Assembly (NCBI GenBank): GCA_038229295.1
Contig: JBBROO010000072.1
Coordinates: 1 to 5,823 of the forward strand
Length of the DNA: 5,823 bases
Reading direction: 5' to 3'
Source: JAJPGZ01 sp038229295
Lineage (GTDB): Bacteria > Verrucomicrobiota > Verrucomicrobiia > Chthoniobacterales > UBA10450
Positions 1 through 4,899 of this stretch are shown piece by piece. A program made the position numbers and the translations under genes. How positions within the stretch are numbered: position 1 is the stretch's first letter; every line of letters begins with the position of its first letter. Under the pieces are notes generated by a model. The model was not told the origin of the DNA. It saw nothing but the letters and a program-made list of their open reading frames with translations, and made no database searches.

Positions 1-11
1 CTTTTCCGCGC

Positions 12-83
12 GGGTCGGTAGCTCAATGGTAGAGCAGCGCCCTTTTAAGGCGTTGGTTGCGAGTTCGAGTCTCGCCCGACCCA
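12..83 (+). tRNA. tRNA-Lys (anticodon UUU)
   Basis: The stretch folds into a full cloverleaf. The 7-bp acceptor stem is GGGTCGG (12-18) with CCGACCC (76-82), followed by discriminator A83. The D arm is GCTC/GAGC. The anticodon stem GCGCC (37-41) pairs with GGCGT (49-53) with one G-U pair, and the T arm GCGAG/CTCGC carries the loop TTCGAGT. The anticodon loop CTTTTAA puts TTT at 44-46, which reads lysine codons AAA and AAG. The 3' CCA is not encoded as an extra tail, so it would be added after transcription. No integrase or attachment-site duplication is visible beside it. Confidence 0.97.
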
Positions 84-231
84 GTCTCCCAGTTCGCGCT
101 GGACGGAGTCACTTTCGGTTTCATAACTCAGTTTGCGGGTGGTGTGACCGATCGTCCAGACGCGTGAGATCATCTTAATTATTTGGATGGCGACAAATCG
201 CGGTTACGGTTTTCTAAAGCAGAAGCAAAAC
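84..231. other. Intergenic leader between tRNA-Lys and the peroxiredoxin gene
   Basis: This roughly 150-bp stretch holds no convincing gene. It contains an imperfect inverted repeat: CTGGACG (99-105) plus GTCAC (108-112) is mirrored by GTGAC (144-148) plus CGTCCAG (153-159). CCAG at 89-92 could alternatively pair with CTGG at 99-102. No T-tract follows either pairing, so neither looks like an intrinsic terminator. The AT-rich patch around 171-185 is the most promoter-like part, but no clear -35/-10 pair can be named. An in-frame ATG at 187 would extend the peroxiredoxin by 15 residues; it lacks a Shine-Dalgarno and is not preferred. Confidence 0.4.
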
Positions 232-765
232 ATGAACAAAATATTCTTATCAGCCATTGTCAGCGTGATTACATTTGCAGTTATGAACGGAGCCGAAACG
301 CAAAAGCAACCAGACGTGGGCAAGCCCGCGCCCGATTTCAGCCTAACGACGAGCGACGGATCGCACGTGAGCTTGAAGGATTACAAAGGGAAATGGGTGG
401 TGCTTTATTTTTATCCGAAGGACATGACGAGCGGTTGCACGCTGGAGGCGAAAAATTTTCAGCGCGACCTGACGAAATACGAACAAGCCGGGGCGGTCGT
501 GCTCGGCGTGAGCGTGGACACGGCGCAATCGCACAAGGATTTTTGCACGAAGGTAGGTTTGACCTTTAAACTGTTGGCCGATCCGGATGCGAAAACGACA
601 GCGCAATATGGTTCGACCATGGAGTATCAGGGCGCAAAGATGGCGGCACGGAATACGTTTCTGATTAATCCGAAGGGCGAGATCGCTAAGGTATACACCG
701 GGGTGAAACCGGCGGAGCACAGCGATCAAATCCTGAAAGACTTGGCGGAGTTAAAGAAAAGCTGA
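232..765 (+). CDS. Exported thioredoxin-dependent peroxiredoxin, PrxQ/Bcp type
   Basis: Predicted 177-aa thiol peroxidase that reduces hydrogen and organic peroxides using thioredoxin-like donors. The N-terminus (MNKIFLSAIVSVITFAVMNGA) looks like a signal peptide, so it probably acts outside the cytoplasm, unlike most Bcp proteins. The AhpC/TSA-type thioredoxin fold follows: GKPAPDFSL, then the active-site stretch YPKDMTSGCT with peroxidatic Cys69, and the conserved Arg in ARNTFLINPKG (Arg140). The usual alpha-2 resolving Cys, five residues after the first, is replaced by Lys. Cys105 in KDFC lies 36 residues downstream, the spacing known for alpha-3-type PrxQ, so a disulfide Cys69-Cys105 is inferred. 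I chose the ATG at 232 because it puts the positive charge directly before the hydrophobic core; an in-frame ATG at 187 gives a 192-aa form. The DUF1059 gene follows after 11 bp, probably in the same transcript. Confidence 0.9.
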   Translation: MNKIFLSAIVSVITFAVMNGAETQKQPDVGKPAPDFSLTTSDGSHVSLKDYKGKWVVLYFYPKDMTSGCTLEAKNFQRDLTKYEQAGAVVLGVSVDTAQSHKDFCTKVGLTFKLLADPDAKTTAQYGSTMEYQGAKMAARNTFLINPKGEIAKVYTGVKPAEHSDQILKDLAELKKS

Positions 766-771
766 AGGAGG
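766..771 (+). promoter_or_regulatory. Strong Shine-Dalgarno for the DUF1059 gene
   Basis: AGGAGG lies 5 nt before the ATG at 777 and directly after the peroxiredoxin stop codon (763-765). It is the only near-consensus ribosome binding site in the window. It fixes the start of the small downstream gene and supports translation from a shared message. Confidence 0.85.
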
Positions 772-776
772 TTCAC

Positions 777-965
777 ATGGCCGAACGAAAATCAATCGAT
801 TGCCGGAGTTATCCGAGCGACAAGAATTGCTCGTTGAAAATTTCGGGAACGGAAGCGGAAGTTCTGGACGCAGCGGTGCAACACGCGGTCTCGGCGCACG
901 GGCATCAAGATTCGCCGGATTTGCGCACACAGATCAAGTCGATGCTCAAAGACGAGAGCGATTGA
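777..965 (+). CDS. DUF1059 family small protein
   Basis: This 62-aa soluble protein resembles the DUF1059 family of small proteins of unknown function. The family pattern is visible as a short N-terminal Cys motif (IDCRSYPSDKNC, Cys9 and Cys18), then an acidic helix TEAEVLDAAVQHAVSAHGH with His36, His41 and His43, and a C-terminal helical segment LRTQIKSMLKDE. The paired Cys and the His residues could suggest metal binding or redox sensitivity, but that is speculation. It starts 11 bp after the peroxiredoxin stop with a strong AGGAGG, so the two genes are probably co-transcribed. A link to oxidative stress rests only on that neighbour. The length is normal for the family and there is no signal peptide or membrane segment. 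Confidence 0.8.
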   Translation: MAERKSIDCRSYPSDKNCSLKISGTEAEVLDAAVQHAVSAHGHQDSPDLRTQIKSMLKDESD

Positions 966-1022
966 GAAATTGTTTGACGCGTTGATTCGAAATCGGCATA
1001 CCGGTTCCCGAATCTATTGATC

Positions 1023-1676
1023 ATGCTCCGTTTGCTTCCAGTTGTGGCCGTTTTTGCCGCGCTCGGTTTTCGCATGCAGGCAGCACCGATCATTTCACCT
1101 GATGGCAGCGCTTATTCGTCTTACACGGCCAGCAGTGAACTGAATCCTAACTACACCGTCGACAATCTGTTCGATCAGAACCCGACGGTGGGACAGGAGA
1201 TCAGCCTGAGCGGCTCGGATGCGGGCTTCGCTTACGGCGGAGCTGTCGATCTAAGCCCGCTCTATGTCGAGTTTCAACTCGACAACATTTATACGGTGCA
1301 AAGCCTTTTCTACGCCCAGCGGGATTTTAACAACAATCATGACGCCACCCACGACAAGATCGGCACGATCGATCTGTGGGCGAGCAAGACCACGGCGTTT
1401 TCAGCGAGCGATCCGGGGTTTGCGCCAAATGCGACTGTCTCGATAACGAATCTCTCGGACGATAAATATCTCGAGTACCTCCTCTCGGCGCCGGTGGATG
1501 GAAAATTCTTTTTGATTCGATTGACTGCCGTTCCCAACCAAGGCGGCAGTGTGTTTGGTGGGACTGAGTTTCGCCTCGGCGGTGTGGTTCCTGAGCCGTC
1601 GACGGCGTTACTCTTAGTTTTCGCCGCCGTAGCCGGGCTCGGATTTCGCCGGCTGAGAAAAAGCCGGGTTCGTTAG
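1023..1676 (+). CDS. PEP-CTERM sorted exoprotein with discoidin-like body
   Basis: Secreted 217-aa protein. Residues 1-21 form a signal peptide (MLRLLPVVAVFAALGFRMQAA). The body (about 25-187) is beta-rich and reads like a galactose-binding/F5-8 type C (discoidin) fold: ASSELNPNYTVDNLFD, VEFQLDNIYTVQSLFYAQRDF, GKFFLIRLTAV and the closing FGGTEFRLGG. The C-terminus is a classic PEP-CTERM sorting tail: Pro190-Glu191-Pro192, a hydrophobic segment at 195-207 and the basic cluster RRLRKSRVR. In this family the tail is processed by an exosortase and the protein is delivered to the cell surface or extracellular matrix; carbohydrate binding is inferred from the fold. No exosortase gene is in the window. 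A TTG two codons upstream (1017) is a possible alternative start. No Shine-Dalgarno is evident; TTGACG at 974-979 might be a -35 element, without a convincing -10. The stop codon overlaps that of the convergent permease gene. Confidence 0.85.
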   Translation: MLRLLPVVAVFAALGFRMQAAPIISPDGSAYSSYTASSELNPNYTVDNLFDQNPTVGQEISLSGSDAGFAYGGAVDLSPLYVEFQLDNIYTVQSLFYAQRDFNNNHDATHDKIGTIDLWASKTTAFSASDPGFAPNATVSITNLSDDKYLEYLLSAPVDGKFFLIRLTAVPNQGGSVFGGTEFRLGGVVPEPSTALLLVFAAVAGLGFRRLRKSRVR

Positions 1677-2800
1677 CCGATCTTCTTTCGAAAGCGCAGC
1701 GCGCAGAAAACGAAAAGCAAGATCGACATGATGATGAGGATCATCAGTTGCGGCCAATACTCGGCGAAGTAAGCGCCGCGCAGAATGAGCGCGCGCATGA
1801 GCGCGATGAAGTAAGTGGTCGGTAGAATTGTTCCGAGCGCCCAAAAAATCCACGGCATGGTTTCGCGCGGGAAGATGAAGCCGGAGAAGAAGACGCTCGG
1901 CAGAATGAAGGTCATCGACATTTGCAACGCCTGCATTTGGTTTTCAGCTTTGGTCGCGACGAGCAGGCCAAGGCTGAGCAACGCGAAAACATAAACGAAC
2001 GTCGCAAACATTATCGCGACAACGTTTCCGGCGATCGGCACGTGAAACAAGTAACGCATGATGAGGAAGAGCAAGATCGACATCGTCATGCCGATGCAAA
2101 GGTAGGGCACAAGTTTGCCGAGCATGAGTCCCCAGCGGCTTAGCGGACTAACGAGCAGTTGTTCGAGTGTCCCCTTCTCGCGCTCACGCACGACGGCCAT
2201 GGCGGTGGCAAACGTCGTCCCGATTTGCAACACCACGCCGATGACGCCCGGAATGTAGAAGTTCGGACTGCGCATCGACGGGTTGTAAAGAATCTGCGGA
2301 CGGATATCGACCGGCACTGCGCGTCGGCCGGTTTCGCGCAGGAGCGATTCGACTGATTGCGTCAGTGTCACGCCGAGCGCGGTGTTGAGCGCTTGCAACG
2401 CCGTGGTCGAGTTCGAGCCATCGACCAGGAGTTGGACTTGCGCCGGCTGACCATTGCGCAATTGCTGCGTGAATTTCGGCGGAATTTGCAAGCCGGCATA
2501 CGCGCGCCCTTTGCGAATCTCGCTCGCCATCGCGTCGATGCTTTGCACTTCGCCGGCGACGCGAAACGTTTCCGTGTTCACAAAGCGATCGATGAATTGA
2601 CGGCTTTCGACTGTGCGATCTTCGTTGAAAATCACCAGCGCCATGTGTTTCACATCGGTGTCGAGCGCGTAGCCGAAGGCGACCATCTCGATCAGCGGCG
2701 GGAAAAGCATGAAGAACAACGTCATCGGATCGCGCCAGACGATGATGAATTCTTTGAACAAAATTGCGCTGAGGCCGCGGAAGAGAACGCGCTTCTTCAT
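1673..2800 (-). CDS. ABC-2 type transporter permease (YbhR/YbhS-like)
   Basis: Inner-membrane subunit (375 aa) of an ABC exporter. The topology matches the ABC2_membrane_3 group: an N-terminal amphipathic stretch (LFKEFIIVWRDP), a first membrane segment near 27-47, a large extracytoplasmic domain (about 50-178), and five more membrane segments near 181-203, 230-250, 258-282, 295-312 and 350-368. The family-typical cytoplasmic signature VREREKGTLEQLLVSPLS lies at 204-221, and a GFIFPRETMP-type loop at 307-316. It is the third gene of an adaptor-ATPase-permease operon. The E. coli-type relatives use two permeases; only one is present here, so it may act as a homodimer or with a partner encoded elsewhere. 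A 181-bp REPIN-like spacer separates it from the ATPase gene. Its ATG forms the end of a one-mismatch copy of the 11-mer repeat, and no Shine-Dalgarno is visible. Substrate unknown. Confidence 0.92.
   Translation of the reverse strand: MKKRVLFRGLSAILFKEFIIVWRDPMTLFFMLFPPLIEMVAFGYALDTDVKHMALVIFNEDRTVESRQFIDRFVNTETFRVAGEVQSIDAMASEIRKGRAYAGLQIPPKFTQQLRNGQPAQVQLLVDGSNSTTALQALNTALGVTLTQSVESLLRETGRRAVPVDIRPQILYNPSMRSPNFYIPGVIGVVLQIGTTFATAMAVVREREKGTLEQLLVSPLSRWGLMLGKLVPYLCIGMTMSILLFLIMRYLFHVPIAGNVVAIMFATFVYVFALLSLGLLVATKAENQMQALQMSMTFILPSVFFSGFIFPRETMPWIFWALGTILPTTYFIALMRALILRGAYFAEYWPQLMILIIMSILLFVFCALRFRKKIG
1719..1729 (+). repeat. AAGATCGACAT repeat, exact copy 1
   Basis: Exact 11-mer preceded by GC. 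It lies antisense within the last membrane segment of the permease gene, where it encodes MSIL in the stretch LIIMSILLF. Confidence 0.85.
2073..2083 (+). repeat. AAGATCGACAT repeat, exact copy 2
   Basis: Exact 11-mer preceded by GC and followed by CGTCA. It lies antisense within a permease membrane segment, encoding MSIL in GMTMSILLF, in the same reading frame as copy 1. Confidence 0.85.
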
Positions 2801-2809
2801 GTCGATCTA
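2799..2809 (-). repeat. AAGATCGACAT-like repeat, one mismatch, at the permease start codon
   Basis: The minus strand reads TAGATCGACAT followed by G. One base differs from the repeat, and its last two bases begin the permease ATG (2800-2798). Confidence 0.7.
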
Positions 2810-2820
2810 ACAATCGCGTT

Positions 2821-2970
2821 GTCATCCCGAGCCGCGCAGACGGCGAGGGACCTCGCAGCCGGAGTGATGATGTCGATCTTGCGCTGGACGACCTTCGCTT
2901 CGTGGATCGTGACCGATTTTTCGGAAGCACTCATCGCAATTGCGAGGTCCTTCGCTCCGCTCAGGATGAC
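2821..2970. repeat. REPIN-like inverted repeat between ATPase and permease genes
   Basis: The left arm (2821-2857) begins GTCATCCCGAGC and ends GGGACCTCGCA. The right arm (2941-2970) read in reverse complement begins GTCATCCTGAGC and ends AGGACCTCGCA. The two therefore form an imperfect inverted repeat around an 83-bp spacer (2858-2940). The left arm also contains its own short palindrome, GCGAGG-GA-CCTCGC. Paired REP-like sequences in opposite orientation are the hallmark of REPIN/BIME elements, which are spread by RAYT-type transposases; none is encoded here. The spacer contains one exact copy of the AAGATCGACAT repeat. Lying inside the transcript of the efflux operon, the hairpin could stabilise the upstream mRNA or lower permease expression; that is inference. 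Confidence 0.75.
2870..2880 (-). repeat. AAGATCGACAT repeat, exact copy 3 (inside the REPIN-like spacer)
   Basis: On the minus strand the exact 11-mer is preceded by GC and followed by CATCAC. It is in a non-coding (or doubtful coding) region between the two inverted-repeat arms. Confidence 0.85.
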
Positions 2971-2981
2971 AAGCATGTTAG

Positions 2982-3944
2982 TTAGGCGGCACGTTGCTTT
3001 GGGTTTTCGCCCGCATGTTTTTCACTCAGCGTCACGAACACATCTTCCAGCGACGGACCGATTTCGTGAATTTCGGCGTGACCCACTCCGACGTTGCGCA
3101 ACTTCTCATCGATCTCCTCGCGCCGGACGCTTTCATCGACAAGCAAGTGCATCGATTGACCGAAAACGGTCGCGCTGCGCACGCCTTCGAGTTGTCGCAC
3201 GGCCCGCAACGCCGTGGTCACGTGGTCGCAAGTCACATCGAGCCGACGCGTCCCCGGCGGACTCACCTCCGGCATCTGCTTCAATTCATCGGGCTCGCCG
3301 CACACGATCAACTTCGACATATATATATACCCGACGTGGTCGCAGCGTTCCGCCTCGTCCATGTAATGCGTGGTGACGAACAGCGTCATGCCCTGGCCGG
3401 CGAATTCGAAGAGCAAATCCCAAAGCTCTCGTCGCGCGACCGGATCGATCCCCGCAGTCGGCTCATCCAAAAACAACACCGTCGGTTTGTGCATGAGCGA
3501 ACACGCCATCGCCAGCCGTTGTCGCCAGCCGCCGGAAAGCAAAGCTGCGCGCCGATCGAGATACGGCTCGAGATGCGTGATGGCGATCAACTCATCGCGG
3601 CGCTGCGTCAATGCGCGACCACTGAGGCCGTAAAGTTTTCCTGAGAAAATCAGATTCTCATTCACCGTCAGTTCGTCGTAGAGCGAAAACTTTTGCGACA
3701 TGTAACCGATCATGTCCTTGATCGATTCCGTTTCGCGCACGACATCGCGTCCGCCGATCCGCGCCGTCCCTTCCGTCGGCTCGAGAATTCCGCAGAGCAT
3801 CCGGATGACGGTTGATTTGCCCGAACCGTTCGGCCCGAGAAATCCGAAGATGGAACCTTTGCCGACCGAAAACGAAACATGATCGACCGCGGTGAAAGCG
3901 CCGAAGCGTTTCGTTAGGCCTTCGCTCTCGATCATTGCCTCCAT
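2982..3944 (-). CDS. ABC transporter ATP-binding protein (single-domain YbhF/DrrA-like)
   Basis: Cytoplasmic ATPase (320 aa) that powers the ABC-2 permease. All nucleotide-binding motifs are present: Walker A GPNGSGKST (37-45), Q-loop with Gln84 in YMSQKFSLYDELTV, signature LSGGWRQRL (136-144), Walker B VLFLDEP (156-162) with Glu161, D-loop AGID (164-167) and switch His193 in VTTHYMDEAERC. Trp replaces the canonical Gln of LSGGQ, which is common in this YbhF-type branch. The C-terminal part (about 233-306, ending PSLEDVFVTLSE) is the DUF4162-like tail usual in drug-export ATPases. E. coli YbhF carries two ATPase domains; this protein has one, so it must dimerise. The gap to the adaptor stop codon is only 10 nt and consists of CAAGATCGAC, so the 11-mer repeat runs directly into the ATG. 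A second in-frame ATG at 3935 has GGAGG too close to use well. Confidence 0.95.
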   Translation of the reverse strand: MEAMIESEGLTKRFGAFTAVDHVSFSVGKGSIFGFLGPNGSGKSTVIRMLCGILEPTEGTARIGGRDVVRETESIKDMIGYMSQKFSLYDELTVNENLIFSGKLYGLSGRALTQRRDELIAITHLEPYLDRRAALLSGGWRQRLAMACSLMHKPTVLFLDEPTAGIDPVARRELWDLLFEFAGQGMTLFVTTHYMDEAERCDHVGYIYMSKLIVCGEPDELKQMPEVSPPGTRRLDVTCDHVTTALRAVRQLEGVRSATVFGQSMHLLVDESVRREEIDEKLRNVGVGHAEIHEIGPSLEDVFVTLSEKHAGENPKQRAA

Positions 3945-3953
3945 GTCGATCTT
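3943..3953 (-). repeat. AAGATCGACAT repeat, exact copy 4 (ATPase start codon)
   Basis: Exact copy on the minus strand, preceded by GC. It fills the 10-nt gap between the adaptor stop and the ATPase ATG, and its last two bases are the first two of that ATG. Confidence 0.85.
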
Positions 3954-3954
3954 G

Positions 3955-4818
3955 CTACGGCTTCACGTTAGGAAAATAAACGTCCGCCGACATTCCGGCG
4001 CGGAGATGGTCGTCGTTGTTAGGCAAACGAATCTTCACACCGAAGACTTGCCTGATTCGGTCCGCAACCGTTTGCACATTGCGCGGCGTGAACTCGGCCT
4101 GCCGGTTAATCTGCTCGACCTTCCCTTCGAAATCCTTTCCGCGAAACGAATCGACCCGCACACGCGCGGGATCGCCCACTTTGATTTGCCCGAGCCACGG
4201 CTCCGGCACATACACGCGCACCCAAAGATGCTCCGGCAAAAGCAAAGTCGCCACTTCGCGATTCGCCGGGAGTACGTCGCCGACTTTCACATTCAGCACT
4301 TCCAGAATCGAATCCGTCGGCGCCTTGACTTGCATCTCGGCCAACTGCGCATCGATGTCGGCCAATTGCGCGCGCGCTTGCACCACACGCATCCGCGCCG
4401 CGTCGACATTTTTTTCCTGCGCGCGTGCCGAGCTGCCCGCCTTCTCGGCGTCCGTCGGCGAAACCACTTTGCGCCTGAGCAAATCCTGCTGGCGCTTCGA
4501 GTCATCACGCAAAAATTCCAGCTGCTCTTGTTGTGAATCGGCATCGCGCAGTGCCGTTTCGATTTGCGCGGCGGCCAAGTCTCGGCGCGCGGTCAACTCG
4601 GCCGCGTCCAATTGCACAATCGGTTGGCCCGCGCGCAAGCGGTCCCCTTCCTGCGCGAAAATCTTTTCCACGCGGCCGCTCGAACGCGGACCGACATGCA
4701 CTTCATCGACTTCGATCGTTCCGGAAACGGCGTCGCTGCGATGTTCGCAGGCCGCGCACAAGATCGACATCGTCACTAAAGCAGCGGCGCGAATGCGATT
4801 GTCGATCTTTGTTCTCAC
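3955..4818 (-). CDS. HlyD-family periplasmic adaptor (membrane fusion protein, YbhG-like)
   Basis: Envelope adaptor (287 aa) that links an inner-membrane exporter to an outer-membrane channel. A basic and hydrophobic N-terminus (RIRAAALVTMSILCAAC) acts as signal sequence; Cys24 could be a lipidation site, but the lipobox is imperfect. The first half-lipoyl segment is at about 33-70 (SGTIEVDEVHVGPRSSGRVEK, then GQPIVQLD), followed by a long helical hairpin/coiled coil at about 72-162 rich in Ala, Arg, Gln and Glu. The second half-lipoyl segment is at about 163-192 (VKAPTDSILEVLNVKVGDVL), then a beta-barrel (LWVRVYVPEPWLGQIKVGD) and the end HLRAGMSADVYF. The start is GTG, chosen because an in-frame stop lies just upstream and the next ATG (4770) would remove most of the signal peptide. 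First gene of the operon, so its promoter should lie in 4819-4899. No outer-membrane factor gene is in the window. Confidence 0.92.
   Translation of the reverse strand: MRTKIDNRIRAAALVTMSILCAACEHRSDAVSGTIEVDEVHVGPRSSGRVEKIFAQEGDRLRAGQPIVQLDAAELTARRDLAAAQIETALRDADSQQEQLEFLRDDSKRQQDLLRRKVVSPTDAEKAGSSARAQEKNVDAARMRVVQARAQLADIDAQLAEMQVKAPTDSILEVLNVKVGDVLPANREVATLLLPEHLWVRVYVPEPWLGQIKVGDPARVRVDSFRGKDFEGKVEQINRQAEFTPRNVQTVADRIRQVFGVKIRLPNNDDHLRAGMSADVYFPNVKP
4760..4770 (+). repeat. AAGATCGACAT repeat, exact copy 5
   Basis: Exact copy, followed by CGTCA. It lies antisense in the adaptor's signal peptide region, where it encodes MSIL (residues 17-20). Confidence 0.85.
4799..4809 (-). repeat. AAGATCGACAT-like repeat, one mismatch, near the adaptor start
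   Basis: The minus strand reads AAGATCGACAA, one mismatch at the last base. It lies 6 nt after the GTG start codon of the adaptor and encodes KIDN. Confidence 0.65.
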
Positions 4819-4899
4819 GATGCAACGCTACGAAACGGGAGTTCGTTTCGTTTCGCAAGCGATTGACCGCGAATGCAACGCCGCGAAAGTGAAAGAATT
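4819..4899. promoter_or_regulatory. Divergent promoter/operator region
   Basis: This 81-bp gap separates the start of the minus-strand efflux operon from the plus-strand VOC gene, so it must carry promoters for both unless transcription enters from further away. It contains a perfect 8-bp inverted repeat, ACGAAACG (4830-4837) and CGTTTCGT (4844-4851), with a 6-bp spacer, a plausible regulator site. It also has a 9-bp direct repeat ATGCAACGC at 4820-4828 and 4873-4881. No clear -35/-10 pair is recognisable, and no regulator gene lies nearby. Confidence 0.5.

Larger units (their letters stand above)
2797..2934 (-). other. Possible 45-codon reading frame coupled to the permease start (doubtful)
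   Basis: On the minus strand an ATG at 2934 opens 45 codons (MSASEKSVTIHEAKVVQRKI...) ending in TGA, which overlaps the permease ATG as ATGA. Such an overlap is typical of translational coupling. Against it, the second half (about residues 26-41) is simply the translation of the left repeat arm, no Shine-Dalgarno precedes the ATG, and no family is recognised. It could be a leader-type frame or an accident of the inserted repeat. Confidence 0.18.

Noticed and set aside
12..83. tRNA-Lys as an integration site for a mobile island
   Set aside because: No integrase gene and no repeat of the tRNA 3' end is visible downstream; the following genes look like ordinary chromosomal genes.
1356..1366. 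AAGATCGGCAC in the PEP-CTERM gene as a further copy of the 11-mer
   Set aside because: Two mismatches in 11 bases; similar matches are expected by chance, so it was not counted.
1649..1667. GC-rich hairpin CCGGCT-N7-AGCCGG considered as a bidirectional terminator
   Set aside because: The stem is only 6 bp, no T-tract follows on either strand, and it lies inside the PEP-CTERM basic tail, whose Arg/Lys codons explain the composition.
3319..3329. Alternating AT run in the ATPase gene considered as a phase-variable slippage tract
   Set aside because: Only about five AT units, it encodes an ordinary GYIYMS segment in an intact frame, and it is too short to argue for phase variation.
2357..3376. 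Long plus-strand open frame of 339 codons across the permease, spacer and ATPase region
   Set aside because: It is antisense to two proteins with clear family motifs, its translation is Arg/His-rich low-quality sequence with no recognisable domain, and it runs straight through the REPIN-like spacer.
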